NCBI GenBank assembly: GCA_031285945.1
Contig: JAITVF010000088.1
Span: 1-13,664 of the forward strand
Direction of reading: 5' to 3'
Length of the DNA: 13,664 nt
DNA from: Oscillospiraceae bacterium
GTDB lineage: Bacteria; Bacillota; Clostridia; Oscillospirales; Ruminococcaceae
Shown here: piece by piece, positions 1-12,461 of the stretch
Layout of the letters: each line of letters starts with the position of its first letter
Position numbering within the stretch: the stretch's first letter is position 1
Program-made: the position numbers and the translations under genes
The notes under the pieces: model-generated
The model's database searches: none
Seen by the model: the letters and a program-made list of their open reading frames with translations, nothing else
Told to the model about the DNA's origin: nothing

Positions 1-2708
<2,708 letters not shown>

Positions 2709-2761
2709 CCGCATGAACGCCGACAGTTCGGCAGATAGATGTTAAGAAAGTAGGGTTTTGA

Positions 2762-5700
2762 TTGGAGTTTAACGTATTTGAATCCATGAAAATAGGACTC
2801 GCTTCGCCCGACGCCATTCGCGAATGGTCCTACGGCGAGGTGAAAAAGCCCGAAACCATAAACTATCGCACCCTTAAGCCGGAGCGGGACGGACTCTTCT
2901 GCGAGCGGATATTCGGGCCGCAAAAGGATTGGGAATGCTACTGCGGGCGCTACAAGCGGATACGCTACAAGGGCAAGGTGTGCGAGCGCTGCGGCGTTGA
3001 GGTCACCCGCTCCAAGGTAAGGCGGGAGCGTATGGGCCACATCGAGCTGGCCGCCCCCGTAAGCCATATCTGGTATTTTAAGGGCACCTCGTCAAGGATG
3101 GGGCTTCTCCTCAACATGAGCCCCAGGCTCCTCGAAAAGGTTCTTTATTTCGCGGCCTATATAGTGATAGACCCGGGCCGGACCAACCTTAAAAAATACA
3201 CCCTTCTTACCGAAAAGGAATACCGTGAGCTCAAGGAGGCCTACGAAGACGATTTCGAGGCCGGAATGGGCGCCGAGGCCGTCAAAAAGCTTCTCGAGCA
3301 GATAGATATCGATCAGCTTTCCGTCGAGCTCAAGGAAGAGCTCAAGACCGCCACCGGCCAGAAAAAGGCCAAGACGCTAAAAAGGCTGGAGATCGTAGAG
3401 GCCTTCAGAACCTCCGGCAACAAGCCCCAGTGGATGATAATGGACGTGGTGCCGGTCATACCGCCCGATATCCGCCCCATGGTCCAGCTTGACGGCGGCC
3501 GTTTCGCGACCTCCGACCTCAACGACCTTTACCGCCGGGTTATAAACCGCAACAACCGCCTCAACAAGCTTCTCGACCTGGGCGCGCCCGATATAATCGT
3601 CCGCAACGAGAAGAGGATGCTCCAGGAGGCGGTGGACGCCCTTATCGACAACGGCCGCCGGGGACGCCCCGTGACGGGGCCCAACAACAGGCCCCTCAAG
3701 AGCCTTTCCGATATGCTCAAGGGCAAGCAGGGCCGCTTTCGCCAGAACCTTTTGGGCAAGCGGGTCGACTATTCCGGCCGTTCGGTTATCGTCGTGGGTC
3801 CCGAGCTTAAAATGTACCAGTGCGGTCTCCCCAAGGAGATGGCTATCGAGCTATTTAAGCCATTTGTCATGAAGCGGCTGGTCGACAATAAGGACGCCCA
3901 GAACGCCAAGCAGGCCAGAAAAATGGTGGAGCGGGCAACCTCAAAGGAGGTATGGGACGCACTCGAGGTGGTCATCAAGGATCACCCGGTGCTGTTAAAC
4001 CGCGCGCCCACTCTTCACCGTCTGGGAATCCAGGCCTTTGAGCCGGTTTTGGTAGAGGGCCGCGCCCTCAAGCTCCATCCCTTAGTCTGCACAGCCTACA
4101 ACGCCGACTTTGACGGCGACCAGATGGCCGTTCACGTTCCTCTTTCGGCCGAGGCCCAGAGCGAGGCGAGATTCCTCATGCTGGCCGCCAACAACCTGCT
4201 CAAGCCCTCCGACGGGCGGCCGGTTGCGGTTCCCACCCAGGACATGGTTCTCGGCTCCTACTACCTCACAAAGGTGGTGGATGACGAAAAGGGCGCGGGC
4301 AAAGCCTTCCGCGGGCCCAACGAGGCCGTTATGGCCTACCAGACCGGGGTCATAGCCCTTCACGCGCCCATCCGCGTCCGGATGACCAGAGAGAGCCATG
4401 AGATGTCGGCTCAGAAGCTTGTAGATACCACAGTAGGCCGCATCCTATTTAACGAGCCAATTCCCCAGGATCTCGGCTTCGTGGACCGGCAGAACCCCGA
4501 GACAATGTTCGATATGGAGATTTCATTCCATGTCCGCAAAAAGGAGCTCGGAAAAATCATTGACCGTTGCATCGCCCGCCACGGCACCGCCAGAACCGCC
4601 GAGGTGCTCGACCGGGTAAAGTCGCTTGGATTTACCTACTCCACCCGCAGCGCTATTACCGTTTCTATCTCCGACGCGGTTATTCCCAGCGAGAAAAAGG
4701 TCTTTATCGAGGAAGCCGAGCATCAGATCGATGAGATTCAGCGCCGCTACGACAGAGGCCTTATCTCCGACGAGGTCCGCTATGAGCGGGTCATAAAGAC
4801 TTGGAACGATACGACCGCAAAGGTAAAGGACGCCCTTCAGGACAGCTTCGGCCCCGAGAACCCCATCTTTATGATGGCTGACTCGGGCGCCCGCGGGTCG
4901 ATGGATCAGATTCGCCAGCTGGCCGGAATGCGCGGGCTCATAGCCAACACGTCGGGCCGGGCGATCGAGATACCCATTCGCTCAAATTACCGCGAGGGCC
5001 TAAACATCCTCGAATACTTCAACAGCTCCCGGGGCGCGAGGAAGGGACTCGCCGACACGGCCCTTAGAACCGCCGACTCTGGCTACCTCACCCGCCGCCT
5101 GGTAGACGTTTCGCAGGAGGTTATAATCCGCGAGGAGGACTGCGGAACCTCCGAGGGAGTAACCGTTTTGGAAATTATGGATTCGGGGCGGGTAATCGAG
5201 GAATTTACCGAGCGCCTCCAGGGCAGGTTCGCCGTGGAGGATGTAGTCGACCCCAAAACAGGCGAGATCATAGTAACAAAAGACCGCATGATGACCGAGC
5301 AGGACGCTCAGCGCGTCGCCGACGCGGGCTACACCACCCTTAAAATTCGCTCAATCCTCAACTGCCGGTCAGAAAACGGCGTTTGCTCCCATTGCTACGG
5401 CGCAAACCTCGCCAACGGCCAGCCCATCGCCATCGGCGAGGCTGTCGGCGTAATCGCGGCCCAGTCTATAGGCGAGCCGGGAACCCAGCTAACCATGAGA
5501 ACCTTTCACACCGGCGGCATAGCGTCGGCCTCAGATATCACGCAGGGCCTTCCGCGCGTTGAGGAGCTCTTTGAGGCGAGAAAGCCCAAGAACGCGGCCA
5601 TAATCGCCCACATAGGCGGTGTGATAAGCCAGGAGAAGGATCCCAAGGGGAACGATTTTGTAGTGGTTACCAACAACGAAACCGGCGAGCGGTTCGAAAA

Positions 5701-6397
5701 GCAGGTCGTTTACGGCTCTACCCTAAAGGTATCTGAGGGGGACGTGGTGGTAAAGGGCCAGCAGCTCACCGACGGTTCGGTCGAGCCCGCAGAATATCTC
5801 CAGGTAAACGGGGAGCTGGCCGTTCAGGACTACCTCATCCAGGAGGTTCAGCGCGTTTACCGTACGCAGGGCGTTGATATCAACGACAAGCACATCGAGG
5901 TTATAGTTCGCCAGATGATGCGCAAGGTAAGGGTGGAGGATCAAGGCGACACAACCCTTATAAGCGGCGGAGTGGTCTCCAAGCTGGAGCTGGCCGAGGC
6001 CAACGCCCACATCGGGGAGCTCAACGCGGCCGACGGCGGAGAGCGGAGGGGAGCGGTTTCCATTCCCCTTATCCTGGGAATCACCAAGGCGTCCCTCGCG
6101 ACCGAAAGCTTTATGAGCGCGGCCGCCTTCCAGGAGACCACGCGCGTTCTCACCGAGGCCGCCATTCAGGGCAAGGTAGACCCGCTTGTGGGCCTTAAGG
6201 AAAACGTCATCATCGGCAAGCTTATCCCCGCCGGTACAGGCACTGTCGTATACTCCAAATACAAGCGTGAAAAGCGCGATATACCAATGCCCGGCGTCTT
6301 TGCCCAGGCTATGGAGGAGGCGGATATTGTCGCCTCGGCGGCCCCTCCGGGAAGCAGCTCCTTCGTGAGCGGCGCCTTTCGGAATCTTGCGGAGTAG
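2762..6397 (+). CDS. rpoC: DNA-directed RNA polymerase subunit beta'
   Basis: Catalytic beta' subunit of RNA polymerase, 1,211 residues, close to the 1,199 of B. subtilis. The start is TTG at 2762: the codon just before it is a stop (TGA 2759-2761), an SD-like AGTAGGG lies 6 nt upstream, and the N-terminus aligns with other Firmicutes ([11 protein letters not shown] against FEYMNIGLASP). Visible motifs: first zinc site Cys59, Cys61, Cys74, Cys77; the Mg-binding NADFDGDQ loop at residues 447-454 with the three catalytic Asp (449, 451, 453); second zinc site Cys794, Cys868, Cys875, Cys878; and the trigger-loop region with [16 protein letters not shown]. It follows rpoB directly and shares its operon. 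No intrinsic terminator is visible after the stop, so read-through into the str genes is possible. No damage or missing catalytic residue is seen. Confidence 0.99.
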   Translation: MEFNVFESMKIGLASPDAIREWSYGEVKKPETINYRTLKPERDGLFCERIFGPQKDWECYCGRYKRIRYKGKVCERCGVEVTRSKVRRERMGHIELAAPVSHIWYFKGTSSRMGLLLNMSPRLLEKVLYFAAYIVIDPGRTNLKKYTLLTEKEYRELKEAYEDDFEAGMGAEAVKKLLEQIDIDQLSVELKEELKTATGQKKAKTLKRLEIVEAFRTSGNKPQWMIMDVVPVIPPDIRPMVQLDGGRFATSDLNDLYRRVINRNNRLNKLLDLGAPDIIVRNEKRMLQEAVDALIDNGRRGRPVTGPNNRPLKSLSDMLKGKQGRFRQNLLGKRVDYSGRSVIVVGPELKMYQCGLPKEMAIELFKPFVMKRLVDNKDAQNAKQARKMVERATSKEVWDALEVVIKDHPVLLNRAPTLHRLGIQAFEPVLVEGRALKLHPLVCTAYNADFDGDQMAVHVPLSAEAQSEARFLMLAANNLLKPSDGRPVAVPTQDMVLGSYYLTKVVDDEKGAGKAFRGPNEAVMAYQTGVIALHAPIRVRMTRESHEMSAQKLVDTTVGRILFNEPIPQDLGFVDRQNPETMFDMEISFHVRKKELGKIIDRCIARHGTARTAEVLDRVKSLGFTYSTRSAITVSISDAVIPSEKKVFIEEAEHQIDEIQRRYDRGLISDEVRYERVIKTWNDTTAKVKDALQDSFGPENPIFMMADSGARGSMDQIRQLAGMRGLIANTSGRAIEIPIRSNYREGLNILEYFNSSRGARKGLADTALRTADSGYLTRRLVDVSQEVIIREEDCGTSEGVTVLEIMDSGRVIEEFTERLQGRFAVEDVVDPKTGEIIVTKDRMMTEQDAQRVADAGYTTLKIRSILNCRSENGVCSHCYGANLANGQPIAIGEAVGVIAAQSIGEPGTQLTMRTFHTGGIASASDITQGLPRVEELFEARKPKNAAIIAHIGGVISQEKDPKGNDFVVVTNNETGERFEKQVVYGSTLKVSEGDVVVKGQQLTDGSVEPAEYLQVNGELAVQDYLIQEVQRVYRTQGVDINDKHIEVIVRQMMRKVRVEDQGDTTLISGGVVSKLELAEANAHIGELNAADGGERRGAVSIPLILGITKASLATESFMSAAAFQETTRVLTEAAIQGKVDPLVGLKENVIIGKLIPAGTGTVVYSKYKREKRDIPMPGVFAQAMEEADIVASAAPPGSSSFVSGAFRNLAE

Positions 6398-6439
6398 AGG
6401 GTTAACGGCCCCAAATTTGCCATTTTTTTAAATATTGCG

Positions 6440-6468
6440 TTGACTAAAGGCCATAGGCGTGATAAAAT
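6440..6468 (+). promoter_or_regulatory. Predicted sigma-A promoter for the str operon
   Basis: TTGACT (6440-6445), a 17-nt spacer and TAAAAT (6463-6468), with TGA just before the -10, making an extended -10 element. The stretch upstream of the -35 (about 6413-6437) is A/T-rich like an UP element. Predicted transcription start is near 6475, leaving a leader of about 88 nt before rpsL. A small hairpin in that leader (GCGCG 6516-6520, loop GTCT, CGCGC 6525-6529) could have a regulatory role, but this is not shown. The motif match is strong; activity is inferred. Confidence 0.82.
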
Positions 6469-6562
6469 CATTGATTGGGTGTGGATTTTACCCGCTCGCT
6501 TTATCAAGGTTGACGGCGCGGTCTCGCGCTGATCGATAATTATATTAAGAAGGAGGTGCCAT

Positions 6563-6985
6563 ATGCCGACCTTTAACCAGCTTGTTCGCAAGGGCAGGGA
6601 AGTGGAAGAGAGAAAATCGACCTCCCCGGCGCTGCTCAAGGGGCTCAACTCCAAGAAGCGCATCGCCACCGACCACGATTCCCCCCAGAAGCGCGGGGTC
6701 TGCACGGCGATTCGTACCGCAACCCCCAAAAAGCCCAACTCAGCTCTGCGTAAAATCGCCCGTGTCAAGCTCTCAAACCAGATCGAGGTTACCGCCTATA
6801 TTCCGGGAGAGGGCCACAACCTGCAAGAGCACAGCGTGGTGCTTATCCGCGGCGGACGCGTAAAGGATCTGCCCGGCTGCCGCTACCACATTGTTCGCGG
6901 CACACTGGACGCTCAGGGCGTCGCCAACCGCAGGCAGGCCCGATCCAAGTACGGCACAAAGCGGCCCAAGGGCGCAAAAAAGTAA
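6563..6985 (+). CDS. rpsL: 30S ribosomal protein S12
   Basis: Small-subunit protein at the decoding centre, controlling codon-anticodon fidelity. It has 140 residues, with the Firmicute-type insertion near residues 18-40 that E. coli S12 lacks. Conserved blocks are [41 protein letters not shown] and QARSKYG. The residues matching E. coli Lys43 and Lys88 are both Lys (56 and 101), the streptomycin-sensitive state, and the Asp that carries the beta-methylthio group in many bacteria is present (102). After KDLPG there is Cys106 where E. coli has Val. The start is ATG with a strong SD (AAGGAGGTG, 6550-6558) four nt upstream. It is the first gene of the str group, downstream of a strong promoter. 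The L7Ae-like gene found between rpoC and rpsL in B. subtilis is absent here. Confidence 0.98.
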   Translation: MPTFNQLVRKGREVEERKSTSPALLKGLNSKKRIATDHDSPQKRGVCTAIRTATPKKPNSALRKIARVKLSNQIEVTAYIPGEGHNLQEHSVVLIRGGRVKDLPGCRYHIVRGTLDAQGVANRRQARSKYGTKRPKGAKK

Positions 6986-7125
6986 GCGGCCGTTAGAACA
7001 ACGGCTCAAACCGCAAACTCAAAGCGAATAACCGCCGGGAACGGTGGCTGACATAGATACATGCAGCCTCTTACCTGGCAAGCGGGAGTTTTACACTTTC
7101 GAGTACCGATGAATTCATTCCTGTG
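6986..7125 (+). other. Structured rpsL-rpsG intercistronic region
   Basis: A 155-nt gap separates S12 and S7, long for neighbouring ribosomal protein genes; this entry covers it up to the rpsG SD. Directly after the rpsL stop is a composite hairpin: GCGG (6986-6989) with CCGC (7011-7014) outside, and CCGTT (6990-6994) with AACGG (7000-7004) inside, with a one-sided 6-nt bulge. Further on, two overlapping stems compete: CCGCC (7032-7036) with GGTGG (7043-7047), and GGCTG (7046-7050) with CAGCC (7064-7068). There is no T-run, so these are not terminators. In E. coli, S7 represses its operon by binding the S12-S7 intercistronic RNA; whether this region does the same is inference. No convincing promoter or ORF is seen. 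Confidence 0.45.
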
Positions 7126-7133
7126 AAGGAGGG
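7126..7133 (+). promoter_or_regulatory. Ribosome binding site deciding the rpsG start
   Basis: AAGGAGGG lies 7 nt before the GTG at 7141. An in-frame GTG at 7123 overlaps this SD sequence and has no SD of its own, so the downstream GTG is the start. Confidence 0.85.
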
Positions 7134-7140
7134 AAGCGAA

Positions 7141-7611
7141 GTGCCAAGAAGAGGTAATGTCGCAAAGCGCGATGTTTTACCCGATCCGCTGTACCAGTCA
7201 AAGCATGTCACACGCCTTATAAATTCCATTATGCTCGACGGCAAAAAGGGCGTGTCGCAAAAGATTGTTTACGGCGCGTTTGATATCGTAAAGGAAAAAA
7301 CAGGGAAGGATCCCCTGGAAGCCTTTGAGCAGGCCATGGAAAATATCATGCCTGTCCTTGAGGTAAAGGCCCGCCGCGTCGGCGGAGCCACCTACCAGGT
7401 GCCCATCGAGGTCCGGCCCGACAGGCGGCAGGCCTTGGGCCTGCGCTGGCTTACCAGCTACGCGAGGGCAAGGAACGAAAAAACAATGCGGGAGCGTCTG
7501 GCCGGCGAGATCATGGCCGCCCTCAACGGAGAGGGCAACGCCTGCAAGCGCCGCGACGACACCCACAAGATGGCCGAAGCCAACCGTGCTTTCGCCCATT
7601 ACAGATGGTAA
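7141..7611 (+). CDS. rpsG: 30S ribosomal protein S7
   Basis: Primary assembly protein of the 30S head; it binds the 3' major domain of 16S rRNA near the E and P sites. It has 156 residues, the usual bacterial length. It begins [18 protein letters not shown], matching the family, and shows the [17 protein letters not shown] block at about residues 80-96 and the C-terminal [13 protein letters not shown]. The start is GTG at 7141; the longer reading from 7123 would add six residues made from SD sequence. It sits between rpsL (155-nt gap) and fusA (91-nt gap), with no terminator on either side, so it is probably co-transcribed with both. The stop TAA is followed in frame by TAG after one codon's distance or less of noncoding sequence. 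Identification is certain. Confidence 0.98.
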   Translation: MPRRGNVAKRDVLPDPLYQSKHVTRLINSIMLDGKKGVSQKIVYGAFDIVKEKTGKDPLEAFEQAMENIMPVLEVKARRVGGATYQVPIEVRPDRRQALGLRWLTSYARARNEKTMRERLAGEIMAALNGEGNACKRRDDTHKMAEANRAFAHYRW

Positions 7612-7630
7612 GTAGTTTATAGCCCGGGGC

Positions 7631-7671
7631 CTGTAGCCATTAGCTTAAGGTCTACGGACTGCCGGCTACAG
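7631..7671 (+). repeat. Nested hairpin in the rpsG-fusA gap
   Basis: CTGTAGCC (7631-7638) is a perfect 8-bp inverted repeat with GGCTACAG (7664-7671). Between the arms is a smaller hairpin, GGTC-TACG-GACT (7649-7660), whose TACG loop closed by C-G belongs to the very stable UNCG tetraloop class in RNA. The words TCTACGGACT and GCTACAGACT also form a short imperfect direct repeat. There is no T-run, so it is not a terminator. It could be an RNA-processing site or a translation-control structure before fusA, or a remnant of a small repeat. The pairing is seen directly; function is unknown. Confidence 0.6.
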
Positions 7672-7702
7672 ACTAAAAACTAAATGCTACCAGGAGTTCA
7701 AC

Positions 7703-9787
<2,085 letters not shown>

Positions 9788-9795
9788 AGCATATA

Positions 9796-9840
9796 CCCGC
9801 GCATCTTACCCAAAAACTGGTGGCGGGATGCGGCGCAGGG
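9796..9840 (+). repeat. Imperfect inverted repeat in the fusA-tuf gap
   Basis: CCCGCGC (9796-9802) can pair with GCGCaGGG (9833-9840, one A bulged) and, alternatively, CGCATC (9800-9805) with GATGCG (9827-9832). It lies just behind the fusA stop and upstream of the tuf promoter. There is no T-run, so it is not a canonical terminator; it might be a 3'-end protective structure for the fusA message. Function is not shown. Confidence 0.4.
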
Positions 9841-9859
9841 GAAAAACCGACGATTTCAC

Positions 9860-9888
9860 TTGCTTTTTTTAGTTGTACTTGCTACAAT
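9860..9888 (+). promoter_or_regulatory. Predicted promoter for tuf
   Basis: TTGCTT (9860-9865), a 17-nt spacer and TACAAT (9883-9888), with TGC just before the -10 (extended -10). The weak -35 is compensated by the good extended -10 and a T-rich spacer. The predicted start near 9895 leaves a purine-rich leader of about 53 nt. This would let EF-Tu, needed in excess over EF-G, be transcribed on its own as well as from the str promoter. Confidence 0.7.
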
Positions 9889-9947
9889 AGCATAGTAAAC
9901 ACAAGGGCGAAAAAAGAAAAATCCTTTTAAAGGGAGGAACAATTATA

Positions 9948-11147
9948 ATGGCCAAGCAAAAATTTGAGCGCAATAAACCCCACGTAAACATCGGAACCAT
10001 CGGCCACGTCGACCATGGTAAGACCACGCTGACGGCCGCCATCACTAAGACCCTCGGCATGAAGGGCAGCGCGGAGTTTGTTGCGTACGATATGATCGAC
10101 AAGGCTCCCGAGGAGCGCGAGCGCGGCATTACCATCAACACCTCTCACGTTGAGTACGAGACCGAGAACCGCCACTACGCCCACGTTGACTGCCCCGGAC
10201 ACGCCGACTATGTCAAGAACATGATCACCGGCGCCGCTCAGATGGACGGAGCCATTCTGGTTGTTTCCGCTGCTGACGGCCCTATGCCCCAGACCCGCGA
10301 GCACATCCTTCTTTCCCGTCAGGTGGGCGTGCCTTATATAGTGGTTTTCATGAACAAGGCCGATCAGGTCGACGATCCCGAGCTTATAGAGCTTGTCGAG
10401 ATGGAAATCCGCGAGCTCCTTTCTGAGTATGAGTTCCCCGGCGACGATACCCCGATTGTTATAGGCAGCGCCCTCAAGGCCCTTGAGTCGGACGAAGGAG
10501 TGGACGCTCCCGAGTTTGAGGCTATTCTCAAGCTGATGGACGCCGTCGACTCTTATATTCCTACCCCCGAGCGCAAATCCGACCTGCCTTTTCTTATGCC
10601 TGTCGAGGACGTTTTCACCATCACAGGCCGCGGCACCGTGGCCACCGGCAGAGTCGAGCGCGGCCGTATTACCACCGGTGAGGAAGTTGAGCTGCTGGGC
10701 ATGACCGAGGAGCGCCGCAAGACAGTTGTAACCGGCGTTGAAATGTTCCGCAAGATTCTCGACTACGCAGAGGCCGGCGATAACATCGGCGCTCTTCTTC
10801 GTGGCGTACAGCGCACCGAGATTCAGCGCGGCCAGGTTCTCGCAAAGCCCGGCTCCATTCATCCCCTCGTAGACTTCCGCGGCCAGGTTTACGTTCTTAA
10901 GCAGTCGGAGGGCGGCCGTCACACCCCCTTCTTTAACAATTACAGACCTCAGTTTTACTTCCGCACCACCGACGTGACCGGCGTAATTACCTTGCCCGAG
11001 GGCGTTGAGATGTGCATGCCCGGCGACAACGTCGAGATGGACGTTAAGCTCATCACCCCCATCGCCATTGAGGAAGGACTCCGCTTTGCTATCCGCGAGG
11101 GCGGCCGTACCGTCGGCTCCGGCGTCGTTATCAAGACTACTAAATAA
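9948..11147 (+). CDS. tuf: Elongation factor Tu
   Basis: GTPase that carries aminoacyl-tRNA to the ribosomal A site. It has 399 residues, the normal length. GTPase motifs: GHVDHGKT at 19-26, RGITI at 59-63, DCPGH at 81-85 with the catalytic His85, NKAD at 136-139 and GSALKALE near 172-179. The beta-barrel domains II and III follow, with the [18 protein letters not shown] block at about 218-235 and the C-terminal [12 protein letters not shown]. The start is ATG at 9948 with SD AGGGAGG (9931-9937). The stop TAA (11145-11147) is followed by a second in-frame TAA, and then by a strong intrinsic terminator. Only one tuf copy is in the window; a second copy elsewhere cannot be excluded. Identification is certain. 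Confidence 0.99.
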   Translation: MAKQKFERNKPHVNIGTIGHVDHGKTTLTAAITKTLGMKGSAEFVAYDMIDKAPEERERGITINTSHVEYETENRHYAHVDCPGHADYVKNMITGAAQMDGAILVVSAADGPMPQTREHILLSRQVGVPYIVVFMNKADQVDDPELIELVEMEIRELLSEYEFPGDDTPIVIGSALKALESDEGVDAPEFEAILKLMDAVDSYIPTPERKSDLPFLMPVEDVFTITGRGTVATGRVERGRITTGEEVELLGMTEERRKTVVTGVEMFRKILDYAEAGDNIGALLRGVQRTEIQRGQVLAKPGSIHPLVDFRGQVYVLKQSEGGRHTPFFNNYRPQFYFRTTDVTGVITLPEGVEMCMPGDNVEMDVKLITPIAIEEGLRFAIREGGRTVGSGVVIKTTK

Positions 11148-11163
11148 TAATCAGACTTTCATT

Positions 11164-11197
11164 AAAAAACCTCTCACCGCAAGGTGAGAGGTTTTTT
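11164..11197 (+). terminator. Intrinsic terminator behind tuf
   Basis: Left arm AAAAAACCTCTCACC (11164-11178), loop GCAA (a GNRA tetraloop, 11179-11182), right arm GGTGAGAGGTTTTTT (11183-11197). The nine GC-rich pairs and the six-T run make a textbook Rho-independent terminator. The six As opposite mean it could also work on the minus strand. It closes the str operon and separates it from the sporulation genes. Confidence 0.95.
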
Positions 11198-11200
11198 GCC

Positions 11201-11271
11201 TGTCCAATGCCATTTTATCGGGCCTGGCCCTGATTTTGCGACAAAAACGCCTTGCTCCTTTCTCCTATAAT
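11201..11271 (+). promoter_or_regulatory. Possible Spo0A-controlled promoter of the spoIIGA-sigE operon
   Basis: A perfect -10 hexamer TATAAT (11266-11271) has no -35 at the usual distance. Upstream are two one-mismatch copies of the Spo0A box TGTCGAA: TGTCCAA on the + strand (11201-11207) and TGTCGCA on the - strand (11237-11243), the latter about 35-41 nt before the predicted start near 11278. In B. subtilis the spoIIG promoter also lacks a properly spaced -35 and is switched on by phosphorylated Spo0A bound near and upstream of that position. The hexamers are seen; their use is inferred, and one-mismatch 7-mers are common enough that chance is possible. GGGCCTGGCCC (11220-11230) is a short palindrome of unknown meaning in between. 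Confidence 0.38.
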
Positions 11272-11297
11272 GGAAGAACACGGCGCAAGGGGATGTC

Positions 11298-11454
11298 ATA
11301 CCACTTCGCAATCAAAATCATTTCAGCCTTGCGGTCTTTTTTCCGTCCTGCTGCGTTGTCCTCCTCAGTGGGCGTCAGCCCACCGTCGTCGCCTGTCTTG
11401 CAGGGCGAAAAAATCCTCGCAAGTCTTGAAACGATTTTAATCGCAGAGTAGTAT
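11298..11454. repeat. 157-nt palindromic element, MITE-like or intergenic repeat
   Basis: The sequence folds back on one axis over its whole length. The outer arms 11298-11325 and 11427-11454 align without gaps, with 5 mismatches and one G-T pair in 28. CTTGCG (11328-11333) pairs with CGCAAG (11418-11423). The run of six T (11337-11342) pairs with six A (11408-11413), and the GTCCTGC segment ending at 11351 pairs with GCAGGGC from 11400. At the tip, GTGGGC (11368-11373) and GCCCAC (11378-11383) close a GTCA loop. Frames on both strands stay open across it but resemble no known protein. Long single-axis palindromes of this size are typical of ERIC-like intergenic repeats and of miniature transposable elements moved by a transposase elsewhere. 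No clear target-site duplication is seen. It lies between the tuf terminator and spoIIGA and would be in the leader of a transcript starting near 11278. Palindrome certain, class inferred. Confidence 0.7.
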
Positions 11455-11481
11455 CAGTTGCGTAGGCGGGGAGGCTAAGGG

Positions 11482-12366
11482 GTGGATACTGTGGTCTATG
11501 TCGACGTTCTGCTCCTCCTCAACTATGTGGTGACGGTTCTGCTGCTAGAGGCCTCCGCCAGGCTTCTCGGCTGCTCGCCGCGGCGGATTAGGCTTGTCTT
11601 TGCGTCGCTGCTGGGTGCGTTTTCATCTCTGGTAATCTTTTTGCCTCAAGGCGGTTTTTTCTCAACCATACTGACCAAGGCGGCGATATCGGCGGCAATC
11701 GTACTCGTCTCCTTTGCGGGCAGGGGAATTGCGTTTACCCTTAAGGCGTGGGGGATGTTCTTTGCGGTAAGCTTTTTCTTCGCCGGGGTAATGCTGGGTA
11801 TCTGGATGATCTTTTCGCCGGGGGGAATGCTTTACCATAACGGCGTAGTATATTATCACCTCAACCCTATGACACTTCTTGCCTGCACGGTTGCGGCCTA
11901 TATTCTGTTGAGCCTATTCAGGAGATTTTCCCGGGGGAGCAGGGTTCCGGGAATGTGCTGCGACGCTACGCTATTCCTGGGCGAGAAAAAGGTTACGCTC
12001 AAAGCCCTTATAGACTCGGGCAACAGCTTGTATGAGCCTTTCAGCGGAACGCCGGTCATAGTAGCTAATCTGGAATCCGTCCGCCCAATCTTGCCGGGGC
12101 CTCTTTTTCGGGCGCTTGAAAAGGGCGACTGGGAAGAGGCCGCGAAAAAAGCGGGTACGCGTGTGCGGCTTATCCCCTATAAGGCGGTGGGAGGCGAGGG
12201 AGCGCTGCCGTCCATACGGCTGGATTGTCTTGAGACGGAGCGCGATGGAGCAAAACGCAGGGTGGAGCGGGTGTATCTTGCGGTATCGGGCAGGGATATA
12301 GGCACGGAGGGCTGCGAAGTCATACTCAGCCCCGATCTCGCGGGAAGACCTGTCAGAGTGGAATGA
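11482..12366 (+). CDS. spoIIGA: Sporulation sigma-E factor-processing peptidase SpoIIGA
   Basis: Membrane aspartic protease in the sporulation septum that removes the pro-sequence of sigma-E in the mother cell when SpoIIR signals from the forespore. It has 294 residues, near the usual 300. Five hydrophobic segments are visible at about 5-25, 36-54, 60-80, 87-111 and 125-146. The cytoplasmic protease half follows, with the DSGN motif at residues 178-181 (Asp178 catalytic) and the family's LIPYKAVGG block near 230-238. The start is GTG at 11482 with SD GGGGAGG (11468-11474) 7 nt upstream; another in-frame GTG nine nt later (11491) is a possible alternative. The stop overlaps an in-frame ATG of the sigE frame (ATGA, 12363-12366). 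It sits upstream of its substrate gene, the usual spoIIG arrangement. Confidence 0.93.
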   Translation: MDTVVYVDVLLLLNYVVTVLLLEASARLLGCSPRRIRLVFASLLGAFSSLVIFLPQGGFFSTILTKAAISAAIVLVSFAGRGIAFTLKAWGMFFAVSFFFAGVMLGIWMIFSPGGMLYHNGVVYYHLNPMTLLACTVAAYILLSLFRRFSRGSRVPGMCCDATLFLGEKKVTLKALIDSGNSLYEPFSGTPVIVANLESVRPILPGPLFRALEKGDWEEAAKKAGTRVRLIPYKAVGGEGALPSIRLDCLETERDGAKRRVERVYLAVSGRDIGTEGCEVILSPDLAGRPVRVE

Positions 12367-12446
12367 TAGCGGCGTTTATACTGCTGTACGGCAGAAGAGC
12401 GGCGATCGCGGTCATATTAATGAGCAGTATAAGAATGCTCAGAAGC

Positions 12447-12452
12447 GGAGGG
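12447..12452 (+). promoter_or_regulatory. Ribosome binding site deciding the sigE start
   Basis: GGAGGG, followed by TG, lies 9 nt before ATG 12462. It favours that start over the upstream ATGs at 12363 and 12420, which lack a comparable SD. Confidence 0.65.
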
Positions 12453-12461
12453 TGCGGACAG

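Noticed and set aside
7090..7118. Possible promoter before rpsG (TTTACA, 17 nt, ATTCAT)
   Set aside because: The -10 is a poor match and no extended -10 is present, unlike the other promoters in the window.
9927..10922. 331-codon - strand ORF antisense to tuf
   Set aside because: Shadow frame of the biased codons of tuf; no SD, no known family, and it spans only the antisense of conserved EF-Tu text.
11236..11451. 71-residue + strand ORF over the gap behind tuf, and a similar - strand frame
   Set aside because: It is produced by the palindromic element, has no SD, and resembles no family I recognise; reported as a repeat instead.
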